Below are positions 36,601-42,975 of a stretch of DNA of 54,152 nucleotides, piece after piece. The translations under genes and the position numbers were made by a program. The first letter of the stretch is position 1, and each line of letters starts with the position of its first letter. Below the pieces are notes generated by a model. The model did not search any database and had not been told where the DNA came from. It was given only the letters and a program-made list of their open reading frames with translations. The stretch spans positions 1-54,152 of the forward strand of contig JBJXHG010000098.1 in the NCBI GenBank assembly GCA_046160865.1, read 5' to 3'. The stretch is from JBJXHG01 sp046160865. GTDB lineage: Bacteria > Planctomycetota > UBA1135 > GCA-002686595.

Positions 36601-37135
36601 AGTGCGCGACGACGTGCACCGGCTCGCCCTTGCCGAACTCCTCGATGAACGGCGCGAGCCCGTCGGCCGCGTGATCGATGTCCAGGCGCCAGTCGTACGA
36701 GTACGCGCGCGCTTCCCACTCCTGGTTGAGGTGCAGGAGCATCGGCAGGTAGTAGCGCTTCAAGTGGCCCGTCGACTTGACGCTCCAGTCCTTCGACGCC
36801 GCCTTGCCGTCGAGGCCGAGCGCGAGGCGCGCGAGCCTGCCGAGGATCATGCGCGCGACGTTCAGCCAGATGCCGTCCTCGTCGCCCTTCTTGTCGACGG
36901 AGGCGAGCTCGGAGCCCGTGATCCCGTGGATCAGGACGACCTTGCCGCGTGACTTCGCGCCGCGCGCGCGACGCGCCGAGCGGAAGAGCAGCGCCAGGTC
37001 CTCGTCGCCGAGCTGAGCTCGCAGGATCGCGAGGTCCGCTTCCGGCAAGCGGAGCAGCTCCTCGCGCGCCTCGTGCAGCTTGCCCGTGCGAACGTACTCG
37101 TCGACTCGATCGAGACTTCCACTGCGATCCAACAT
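33623..37135 (-). CDS. lipase - macro-like - CHAT caspase-like fusion protein
   Basis: A 1170-residue protein with no signal peptide. After a helical N terminus, residues about 60-390 form an LCAT/PGAP1-like alpha/beta hydrolase: VVLIHGITGSEL, AHSMGG with nucleophile Ser179, LGTPNMGS, GDGRVP with Asp344 and the Ala-Glu-His-Gly segment with His366, giving a plausible triad. A charged linker leads to a region (about 484-650) opening ISIVWGDIRKVDADVYAVG, which resembles a macro (ADP-ribose-binding) fold. The C terminus (about 780-1170) is a CHAT peptidase: APVHWELLPDD, DILHYAGH with His1019 and VVANACLSG with Cys1059. A strong GAGGAGGAG site precedes ATG 37135. It diverges from an M20 peptidase gene. 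Its function is unknown; a protease-controlled lipase is one reading. Confidence 0.88.
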   Translation of the reverse strand: MLDRSGSLDRVDEYVRTGKLHEAREELLRLPEADLAILRAQLGDEDLALLFRSARRARGAKSRGKVVLIHGITGSELASVDKKGDEDGIWLNVARMILGRLARLALGLDGKAASKDWSVKSTGHLKRYYLPMLLHLNQEWEARAYSYDWRLDIDHAADGLAPFIEEFGKGEPVHVVAHSMGGLVTRRFSQRHSKLWASMRDPNGLARGGRLVMLGTPNMGSFAIPLTFTGVEKTVQMLAKLDFKHDFDEVLAILDAWPGSYQMLPSHKVSLHDQHVDLYTKDKWGKLPVHAPLLQRAQRFHEELETAVDPARMVYVAGYDTKTPDGIWIEAPGKFQYRYTFDGDGRVPHSLGLLPGVPTYYVEAEHGDLARSAQVLDAIGSLLAGGTTDLLPSTKPPSRRAPVRGERQSAAKEEEPPAEFFELHARLAEAQGARRGAKKKSGAPKPKLTAAEEARLESLVLASYLGSPKDAVRAAPEPKRKHKLPISIVWGDIRKVDADVYAVGHYVGVEPANAERALDGVVTGDSARGKQRGNTGREARDGGRVGVLTDWTRRGRLLGRHGDIDFFPWANEPRRLVAVVGMGHPGTFGRTRLRNAVRDLYGRVASLPKHRRLCMVLIGSGPGSGSGALDYRSALENLLVGVRDAARGDDGSGLTELSIVELERHKAHAIHEHLTKILEEHAGEYDVALRAEVVRGEGARIASGDGLASLLAAAAVAHAGTDAHGTAIRKLIQAFPDSTGDVREAARRALNEIVEHTQAKDAGARPRKKTSKKAATGARHDTIVRGIEVRIGAELERVRTMPTRIWFHRESAKAYCCGAITESAVVPQRELELDPKLVAELVERVTAAGLQEELDVDAERELSSLTHRLLIHRDLREILRDFPSLVIEVDRATAPVHWELLPDDVQDQRGGPIAVRVPLARQLRTTYSPPPSAPRAPSAKLRALVVGDPGDPAQRMDLPGARREAQRVAEILESCGVEVELMLGAPSARRTRDARTAGRLEVLHELMKGGWDILHYAGHCDFDPVDPSRVGWVFSTGTLTSGELATVDVAPPLVVANACLSGLTSDRLASGQSASTELREADLVPGLADEFFHRGVRNYVGTAWEVNDVGAVAFAEVLYKSLLGEGGAASKSLGEALCDARKALYDQRDTFGLLWAAYQHYGDPNYRVRE

Positions 37136-37258
37136 GACTCCTCCTCCTCTTGTCGCGAATCCTATGCAACAGAGGCGAAGCCGAACAAAGGGGAACGCCG
37201 CGGCGCGGTGACCTCGAAGAGTTGTCCCCGCGGAGCGCGCGAAACGGGCTCCGTTCGC

Positions 37259-37264
37259 TATCCT
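37259..37264 (+). promoter_or_regulatory. candidate -10 element TATCCT of M20 peptidase gene
   Basis: TATCCT lies 42 bp before ATG 37307, in the divergent gap with the CHAT fusion gene. No good -35 is seen. Confidence 0.4.
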
Positions 37265-37306
37265 CTCGCACCTCGAAATCGCCGGCCGCGACTCTCAGGA
37301 GCTCAC

Positions 37307-38734
37307 ATGGACAAGACGAACACGCTGGATCTCGTCGAACGCACTTGGAACGAATCGATCGTCCCCGCGATCACCGAATACATCCGCATTCCGAACAAGT
37401 CGCCCGCGTACGACCCCGAGTGGGAGAAGAACGGGCACATGGAGCGCGCGGTGAAATTGATCGAGGCGTGGTGCCGCTCGCGCGAGATCGAAGGCATGCA
37501 GCTCGAGGTCGTGCGCCTGAAGAACGAGAACGGCAAGAGCCGCACGCCGGTGATTTTCATGGAGATCCCGGGCACGACGAACGACACGGTCCTTCTTTAC
37601 GGTCACCTCGACAAGCAGCCCGAGATGACCGGCTGGAGCGCGGGTCTCGGTCCGTGGGAGCCCGTGATGAAGGGCGACAAGCTGTACGGACGCGGCGGCG
37701 CGGACGACGGCTACGCGGCGTTCGCGTCGCTGACGGCGTTGCAAGCGCTCAAGAAGAACAAGGTGCCGCACGCGCGCTGCGTCGTCTTGATCGAGGCGTG
37801 CGAGGAGAGCGGCAGCTACGACTTGCCGTTCTACATCGATCACCTCGAGAAGCGCATCGGCGACGTCAGCCTCGTCGTGTGTCTCGACTCGGGCTGCGGC
37901 AACTACGATCAACTGTGGAGCACGACGTCGCTGCGCGGCATCGCGGCCGGCACGCTGACGGTCGAGGTGCTGAAGGAAGGTGTGCACTCCGGTGACGCGA
38001 GCGGCGTCGTCGCGTCGAGCTTCCGCATCCTGCGCCAGCTCTTGTCGCGCATCGAGGACGAGAAGACGGGCGCGATCTTGGCCAAGGAGCTGCACGTCGA
38101 CATTCCCGATCAACGCTTGCAGCAAGCCAAGGCGACGGCCGGCGTGCTCAAGACCGAGGTGTACGACAAGTTCCCGTTCGCGCCGGGCATGAAGCCCGTG
38201 TCGAGCGACGTGACCGAGCTCATCTTGAATCGCACGTGGCGTCCGGCGCTCTCGATCACCGGCGCGCGCGGCATGCCCGAGCCGCAGAACGCCGGCAACG
38301 TGCTGCGCCCGAGCACGACGGTGAAGCTCAGCATGCGCGTGCCGCCGACCGCGGACGCGGAGAAGGCGACGAAGAAGCTGAAGGAGATCCTCGAGAAGGA
38401 CCCGCCGTACGGCGCGAAGGTGCACTTCGAAATGGAAGCGGCGAACGGCGGCTGGAACGCGCCCGAGCTCGCGCCGTGGCTCGATCAATCGGTCAAGGCC
38501 GCTTCGCAGACGTACTTCGGCAAGGAAGCGATGTACATGGGCGAAGGCGGATCGATTCCGTTCATGGGGATGCTGGGTCGCAAGTTCCCGAAGGCGCAGT
38601 TCCTCATCACGGGCGTGCTCGGTCCGCACTCGAACGCGCACGGGCCGAACGAGTTCTTGCACATCCCGACCGGCAAGAAGCTCACGGCGTGCGTCGCGCA
38701 GGTGATCGCGGATCACAACACGCGCAAGAAGTGA
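37307..38734 (+). CDS. M20 family dizinc dipeptidase
   Basis: A 475-residue cytosolic metallopeptidase of the M20 family (carnosinase/CNDP-like dipeptidases). Metal and catalytic positions are LLYGHLDKQPEM (His100, catalytic Asp102), GRGGADDGYA (bridging Asp133), LIEACEESGS (catalytic Glu166, ligand Glu167) and the C-terminal ITGVLGPHSNAHGPNE His. The dimerisation lid occupies about residues 215-370. It probably completes peptide breakdown started by the window's exported peptidases; that is inference. ATG 37307 is the natural start. The 55-residue membrane protein gene follows after 19 bp. Confidence 0.93.
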   Translation: MDKTNTLDLVERTWNESIVPAITEYIRIPNKSPAYDPEWEKNGHMERAVKLIEAWCRSREIEGMQLEVVRLKNENGKSRTPVIFMEIPGTTNDTVLLYGHLDKQPEMTGWSAGLGPWEPVMKGDKLYGRGGADDGYAAFASLTALQALKKNKVPHARCVVLIEACEESGSYDLPFYIDHLEKRIGDVSLVVCLDSGCGNYDQLWSTTSLRGIAAGTLTVEVLKEGVHSGDASGVVASSFRILRQLLSRIEDEKTGAILAKELHVDIPDQRLQQAKATAGVLKTEVYDKFPFAPGMKPVSSDVTELILNRTWRPALSITGARGMPEPQNAGNVLRPSTTVKLSMRVPPTADAEKATKKLKEILEKDPPYGAKVHFEMEAANGGWNAPELAPWLDQSVKAASQTYFGKEAMYMGEGGSIPFMGMLGRKFPKAQFLITGVLGPHSNAHGPNEFLHIPTGKKLTACVAQVIADHNTRKK

Positions 38735-38753
38735 TCGAAGGAGGAGGAGTCGA

Positions 38754-38921
38754 ATGGAGATCAGCACCGGAACCCAAGTCGGGCTCGGCATCGCGGGCTT
38801 CTTGAGTTACGTCATCGGCGCCGTCGTCACGCTGCTGTTCCTGTACACGGCGTGGCGCGCGATGCGCGCGCACGAACGGATCGCGGCGGCGCTGGAGAGG
38901 CAGTCGGCGCCGAAAGCTTGA
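38754..38921 (+). CDS. 55-residue single-pass membrane protein
   Basis: A small protein starting MEISTGTQVGLGIAGFLSYV with one transmembrane helix (about 9-31), then a basic-amphipathic helix (TAWRAMRAHERIAAALERQ). It has one of the strongest ribosome binding sites here (GGAGGAGGAG, 4 bp before ATG) and follows the M20 peptidase gene by 19 bp, so it is very likely translated from the same mRNA. No family is recognised. The topology predicts a periplasmic N terminus and a cytoplasmic helix. Confidence 0.7.
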   Translation: MEISTGTQVGLGIAGFLSYVIGAVVTLLFLYTAWRAMRAHERIAAALERQSAPKA

Positions 38922-38973
38922 CGCGGAGTCGCGCTTCCCGTCGCTCCGCGCGCGGGAGCGCGACGTCTCGTTG

Positions 38974-41889
38974 CTACCACTCCACCGGCTGACTCGCGCC
39001 CGCGCCCGGTCCGTACACGATCGCGTTCGAGAAGAGGCGCGCGGAGCCTTGGAACCAGCCGCGGAACTCGGGCGGCGTAGCGAACAGGATCACTTGTCCT
39101 GCGCCCGATGATTCCACTGTCGCGTACGCCGAATCGGCAAAGCGTTCGCGCGCTTCGGGCCACAGCAGGCCGGACAGTCGTAGGCGCTCCGCGGCCGCGA
39201 GGCGCACGACCGTGCGCACGGGCCGTTCCGACAAGAAGACGTTGCCGCCGTCGATCAGCACGGGCAGCTCGTCGCCGCAGCCGGCGCTCAGCCAGTGATC
39301 GGCGTTCACCTCGCCGCGCAGGATGACGCCGTGCGGCGAGAACGTGCGCAGATAGCGGTCGCGGCGCTTCGGGTCTTCTTCGTCGGCGCTCTTCTTGGCG
39401 TCCTTCTTCGCATCGTCGTCACCGGATGACGACGTGCTCTTCGTCTCGGATGTCGTGGGGGAGCTCGCCACGACGGCGTCGTTCCACAGAGCGGCTTCGT
39501 CGACCTTCTTCGTACCGGCTTCGCGCTCGCGCTTGACGGAGAGCGCGTACTTCGCGAGATCGTCGAGCGCATCTTGGCGCAGCTTCACGCTCGTCAAGTC
39601 GAGGTCCTTGTCGCACAGCGCGGCCGCAGAGCTGCCGCTCGCGACCAGCGTTCCGCCGCCGCGCACCCACGTGCGCAGCGCGTCCGCGTTCGCCTTCAAG
39701 ATCGCGCCGATGTCGCCCCACGCCTCGGGCAACACGAGCACGTTGTAGCGGCGCAGGTCGTAGCTCCCGAAGCTCTGCGCGTCGAGGATCGTGCACGGCA
39801 ACCCGAGCACGAAGTCGATCCAGTGCCACGCGTGCCCGAACGAGTCGGTGCCGACCGGCGTGTTCGAGAGCAGCGCGATGCGCGGCCGTGCGAGCAACCG
39901 GAAGTGTCCGCCACCGAGATCGGGCCCTGCGTCCGGGCTGCGCGCGGTCGAGGTCGCGAACGCGAGCACGCTCGCCGTGACGGCCGCGTCGTGTACGCGC
40001 GCCTCGGCGCCGTCCTCGTTCTCGGTGCGCCGCACGAGCAGGCTCCAGCGCGAGAGCTTGCGCTCTGCCGTCGTGAACGGCTCCTCGCACAGCTGAACTT
40101 GGAGACCGAGCTCCAGCGCCTGCGCTGCGAACGCGACCGCACCGTCTTGCGCGCCGTCGACGACCCAGCCGTACACCGGCGTGTCCGCGCTCGCGAGCGG
40201 AATGAGCCCGGCTTCGCGCGGCGGAACGGCGGTGATGCGCTCGCCGCGCACGTCGGCGAAGTCGCACCAGTACGCGTCGACGTCGAGCGCGTGCGCCGGC
40301 GACCAGGTCGTCACGTCGTAGGTCTTCGAGCGGCCCTTGCGCTCGAGCTCCTTGCGCTCGCGGTTGAGCGAGTCCGTGTCGTAGCGCGGGTCGAACGTGA
40401 GCCAAGCCTTCACGAGCGCCGAGAGCGGCTGCCGCGTCGAGATCACGAGCGCGCCTTTCGCGAAGCGACGCTCGTCCTCGCGCGCACGGCGGACGGATTC
40501 GACGTTGCGCGCGGTGAGCTCGTCGTCGGTGCGGACGATCTCGACGCCTTGCTCGAGCAGCATGCGCACGAACGCATCGTCGCGAGCCGGGTCGTCGCCG
40601 CGCACGAGCACGAACATACGGTCGTTGCCGGGTGCATCCGCGGCGAGGTTCGCGCGCTTCGCCGCCACGTAGTCGCGCAGGACTTCGGCTTTGTTGCGCG
40701 CGAGCGTCGTGACGTTCGCGACGCTGCTCACGGCTTGGCGGTGCACCGCTTCGCGATACGTCGCGAGTCGGCCCGTCGGCAGCCGCGTCGTCTGCCCGAT
40801 GTAGCGCGCTTGCTCGTACAAGATCCCCGTCGCGCCGAGGAACGACGCCCAGCAGTCCGTGAAGATCGGCGCCCACGAGTCCGCCCACTCGCGCGTGTAG
40901 TAGCTCCAGCCGTAGCGATCGAACGCCGCTGCTTGGTCCGCGCCGTAGTGGCTCCACCACTTGCGCGTCGCGGCGGGGAAGTGGGGCGTGAACGGGTCGT
41001 TCGCGGGATAGAAGAGAAACGTGTCGTACGCGCTCATCTCGTGCGCGTCGACGAGCAGCTGCGGCGAGAACGACCGGATCGCGGCCCAGCGCGCGCGCGT
41101 CTCCGGCTGCGTGCCGAAGACCCAGTCGCGATTCATGTCGAACAAGTAGTGGTTGCCGCGGCCCCACGGCCAACGGCCCTTGCCCATGCTGTCCGCGTCG
41201 AGGTTCGGCACGCGACCGGCGCTCTGCTCCACGAGGGCGAGGATGCGCTCGCGTCCGTCCGGGTTCATGCATGGATCGATGACGATCACGACGTTCGCGA
41301 GCACGTCGGTGACGTCGCTGCTCGTGCCGGCGACGAAGTGGTGCGCGACCGCCATCGCCGCGTCGCTGCCCGACGTCTCGTCGCCGTGGATGCTGTAACC
41401 GAGCCAAGCGACAGCGGGAGCGTCGCGCACGATGCGCTCCTCGTCGCTCGCGGACAGCGCGCGCGGATCGGCGAGTGCGCCGAGCTCCGCGCGTATGTTC
41501 TCGAGCTTCTGGATGTTGTCGGGCGTGCCGATCGCGGCCCAGACGAGCTCACGGCGCTCGTGCGTTTCGCCGAACGGCACGACGCGGATGCGCGCGCTCT
41601 TCGACGCGAGCGCGCGCAAGTACGCGACGATGTCGGCGTGGTGCACGATCGAGCTGCCGAGCGCGCGGCGCAGGTGCGCGTCGGGCGTCGGGATCGCCGG
41701 GTCGTACGCCGTCTCGGGAAAGAACGCCGCCTCGTTGCCGCTCGCTGCCGACGGCCGTGGCGGCAAAGGGCGCGGAGGACGAGCGCTCTCGGTCGCGCGC
41801 GCTGGCGCTCGAGCGGGCTCCGCGCTCGTCGTGCAGGAACCGGCCAGGATCGAGACGAAGAGCAACGCGACGCACTGGGTTCGTGTCAT
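38974..41889 (-). CDS. M14 zinc carboxypeptidase-like lipoprotein
   Basis: A 971-residue exported metallopeptidase. The signal peptide (CVALLFVSILAGSC) has an acceptable lipobox with Cys19. The M14 domain (about 85-450) has zinc ligands His168 and Glu171 in YSIHGDETSG and His283 in DAHEMSAYD, plus DPCMNPDGRER and FDMNRDWVF. The C-terminal half (about 650-960) contains a flavodoxin-like GATase/ThuA-type segment (RIALLSNT, NVLVLPEAWGD, LRTWVRGGGTLVASGSSAAAL) interrupted by an acidic/lysine low-complexity stretch (SSSGDDDAKKDAKKSADEED). The substrate is unknown. ATG 41889 is set by the signal peptide; a family 1 repeat lies 32 bp upstream. Confidence 0.85.
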   Translation of the reverse strand: MTRTQCVALLFVSILAGSCTTSAEPARAPARATESARPPRPLPPRPSAASGNEAAFFPETAYDPAIPTPDAHLRRALGSSIVHHADIVAYLRALASKSARIRVVPFGETHERRELVWAAIGTPDNIQKLENIRAELGALADPRALSASDEERIVRDAPAVAWLGYSIHGDETSGSDAAMAVAHHFVAGTSSDVTDVLANVVIVIDPCMNPDGRERILALVEQSAGRVPNLDADSMGKGRWPWGRGNHYLFDMNRDWVFGTQPETRARWAAIRSFSPQLLVDAHEMSAYDTFLFYPANDPFTPHFPAATRKWWSHYGADQAAAFDRYGWSYYTREWADSWAPIFTDCWASFLGATGILYEQARYIGQTTRLPTGRLATYREAVHRQAVSSVANVTTLARNKAEVLRDYVAAKRANLAADAPGNDRMFVLVRGDDPARDDAFVRMLLEQGVEIVRTDDELTARNVESVRRAREDERRFAKGALVISTRQPLSALVKAWLTFDPRYDTDSLNRERKELERKGRSKTYDVTTWSPAHALDVDAYWCDFADVRGERITAVPPREAGLIPLASADTPVYGWVVDGAQDGAVAFAAQALELGLQVQLCEEPFTTAERKLSRWSLLVRRTENEDGAEARVHDAAVTASVLAFATSTARSPDAGPDLGGGHFRLLARPRIALLSNTPVGTDSFGHAWHWIDFVLGLPCTILDAQSFGSYDLRRYNVLVLPEAWGDIGAILKANADALRTWVRGGGTLVASGSSAAALCDKDLDLTSVKLRQDALDDLAKYALSVKREREAGTKKVDEAALWNDAVVASSPTTSETKSTSSSGDDDAKKDAKKSADEEDPKRRDRYLRTFSPHGVILRGEVNADHWLSAGCGDELPVLIDGGNVFLSERPVRTVVRLAAAERLRLSGLLWPEARERFADSAYATVESSGAGQVILFATPPEFRGWFQGSARLFSNAIVYGPGAGASQPVEW

Positions 41890-41921
41890 GGGGAGCGGTT
41901 TCGCAGGGACGGCGCGACAGT

Positions 41922-42102
41922 CTAGCCCGCATTTCTCACCACGACCGTCGCGAGGTTGTGCCGACTCGTTCGGAGCAAGGCGTTGCATCGGAATCGACCG
42001 GAGGTGACCTGCAAGGTCAGCGAGGATCGACTCCGATCCAACAACGCCGCGCCGAGCGAGTTGGCGCGACCGCAGCAGGACGTGGTGAGAAATGCGGGCT
42101 AG
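41922..42102. repeat. family 1 repeat, full 181-bp copy B with perfect terminal inverted repeats
   Basis: The ends are perfect 22-bp inverted repeats (41922-41943 and 42081-42102), starting CTAGCCCGCATTTCTCAC and ending in the complement. The interior has no coding capacity. The reverse complement aligns with copy A at 14341. The structure looks like a MITE-type or REP-like non-autonomous element. It lies between the divergent M14 peptidase gene and the tRNA gene. Confidence 0.9.
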
Positions 42103-42286
42103 GGGCCCGTCGCAGAACTCGCCCGTTCGGCATCGCGCGCTGCTCCGGCGATCAGGGGCTCGTGGCCCGTTGCGCTCGGCAGAGCCCGTCTCACGAGTCG
42201 TCGCGGCACGTGATCGTTCCGCAGCGCGCGTCGACGGCGTCGCAGCGCCTTCGCGCATCGCATGCGAATTCGCGTCGTTGCTCCGC
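42103..42286. other. intergenic stretch before the tRNA promoter
   Basis: About 180 bp with no convincing gene, RNA or repeat recognised. Confidence 0.4.
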
Positions 42287-42315
42287 TTGGTAGCGCTGCG
42301 CGCGCGCGCTAGGAT
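42287..42315 (+). promoter_or_regulatory. sigma-70-type promoter of tRNA-Ile
   Basis: TTGGTA (42287-42292) and TAGGAT (42310-42315) are spaced by exactly 17 bp. The -10 ends nine bases before the first tRNA base. Confidence 0.65.
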
Positions 42316-42324
42316 TCGCGGCGC

Positions 42325-42398
42325 GGGCCTCTAGCTCAGTTGGTTAGAGCAGGCGACTCATAATCGCTTGGTCGCAGGTTCGAGTCCTGCGGGGCCCA
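42325..42398 (+). tRNA. tRNA-Ile (anticodon CAU, lysidine type)
   Basis: A 74-nt cloverleaf without encoded CCA. The acceptor GGGCCTC pairs with GGGGCCC (one G-U), the D arm is GCTC/GAGC, the anticodon arm is GGCGA-CTCATAA-TCGCT and the T arm is GCAGG-TTCGAGT-CCTGC. The anticodon CAT (42359-42361) could mean Met, but the anticodon stem-loop and variable loop match the Escherichia coli minor tRNA-Ile2, and initiator features are missing. It should read AUA after TilS converts C34 to lysidine. Confidence 0.88.
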
Positions 42399-42486
42399 CC
42401 CGCTCGAGCTGCCCGCTGCTTCGCTCGTGTGCCGGGTTCGATCGCCTGCCGCGTTGCGATCGTGCACGGACGCGGATCGGTTTCGA

Positions 42487-42514
42487 TTGGAATCAGAAGC
42501 GACGACCGTATCCT
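42487..42514 (+). promoter_or_regulatory. candidate promoter directly before family 2 repeat
   Basis: TTGGAA (42487-42492) and TATCCT (42509-42514) are 16 bp apart. A transcript would begin at the left arm of the palindromic element at 42521. No coding frame follows, so the product would be a structured RNA. Confidence 0.5.
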
Positions 42515-42520
42515 AGCCGC

Positions 42521-42671
42521 CCGTGGTGAAAGTCATTCAGCCCGAAAGCGGCCCGTTCGCGCCAGCCCGGCGTCGCTCGATCCTCGGCGAATCTCGACGA
42601 TTCGCCTGCGGTCTCGCTCCTTGCTCTGACGCGAACGGGCCACTTTCGCGCTCGAAGCACTTTCACCACGG
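42521..42671. repeat. family 2 cruciform repeat, full copy; possible structured RNA
   Basis: Three nested arms are seen. The outer arm is CCGTGGTGAAAGT (42521-42533) with ACTTTCACCACGG (42659-42671). The middle arm GAAAGCGGCCCGTTCGCG... (42544-42565) pairs with 42626-42647 with two symmetric mismatches. The inner hairpin is GCGAATC/GATTCGC (42587-42605). A near-identical partial copy is at 1-99. A further CCGTGGTGAACGT at about 42681 may begin a decayed third copy. Confidence 0.88.
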
Positions 42672-42975
42672 ACGGCTCGCCCGTGGTGAACGTCATATCG
42701 GTGCGAGAGCCGTCGGTTCGCGTCGGCCGTGTGCGCCAACGCGTGTCGCGCGATCCACGCCGGATCGCACGGGTTCACCCGCGATCACGCTCTCCGTTCG
42801 ATGAGCAAGGCCGCCACGAACCGCCGATTCCGGCGCTCGAATCGCACGCACCGCCGGCTGCCGTGCCGCGCTCGAACCAAGCAACGCTGCGTTCGGCTTG
42901 CATCCGCTGCCGCGCTCCGCGTCGACGCGTGCTGCGCGTGCGCGCAGTGACGTGACGGACCGAGGACCGCAAGCC
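42672..42975. other. intergenic stretch before permease gene
   Basis: About 300 bp. It starts with what may be a decayed family 2 left arm (CCGTGGTGAACGT near 42681). No gene or RNA is otherwise recognised. GAGGA at 42962 is the likely ribosome binding site of the permease. Confidence 0.4.

Noticed and set aside
41922..42102. Insertion sequence or integrase attachment site
   Set aside because: The element has terminal inverted repeats but no transposase frame, and the tRNA 3' end is not repeated elsewhere in the window.
42325..42398. Initiator or elongator tRNA-Met
   Set aside because: It lacks initiator features (unpaired first base, GGG/CCC anticodon stem) and its anticodon arm fits tRNA-Ile2.
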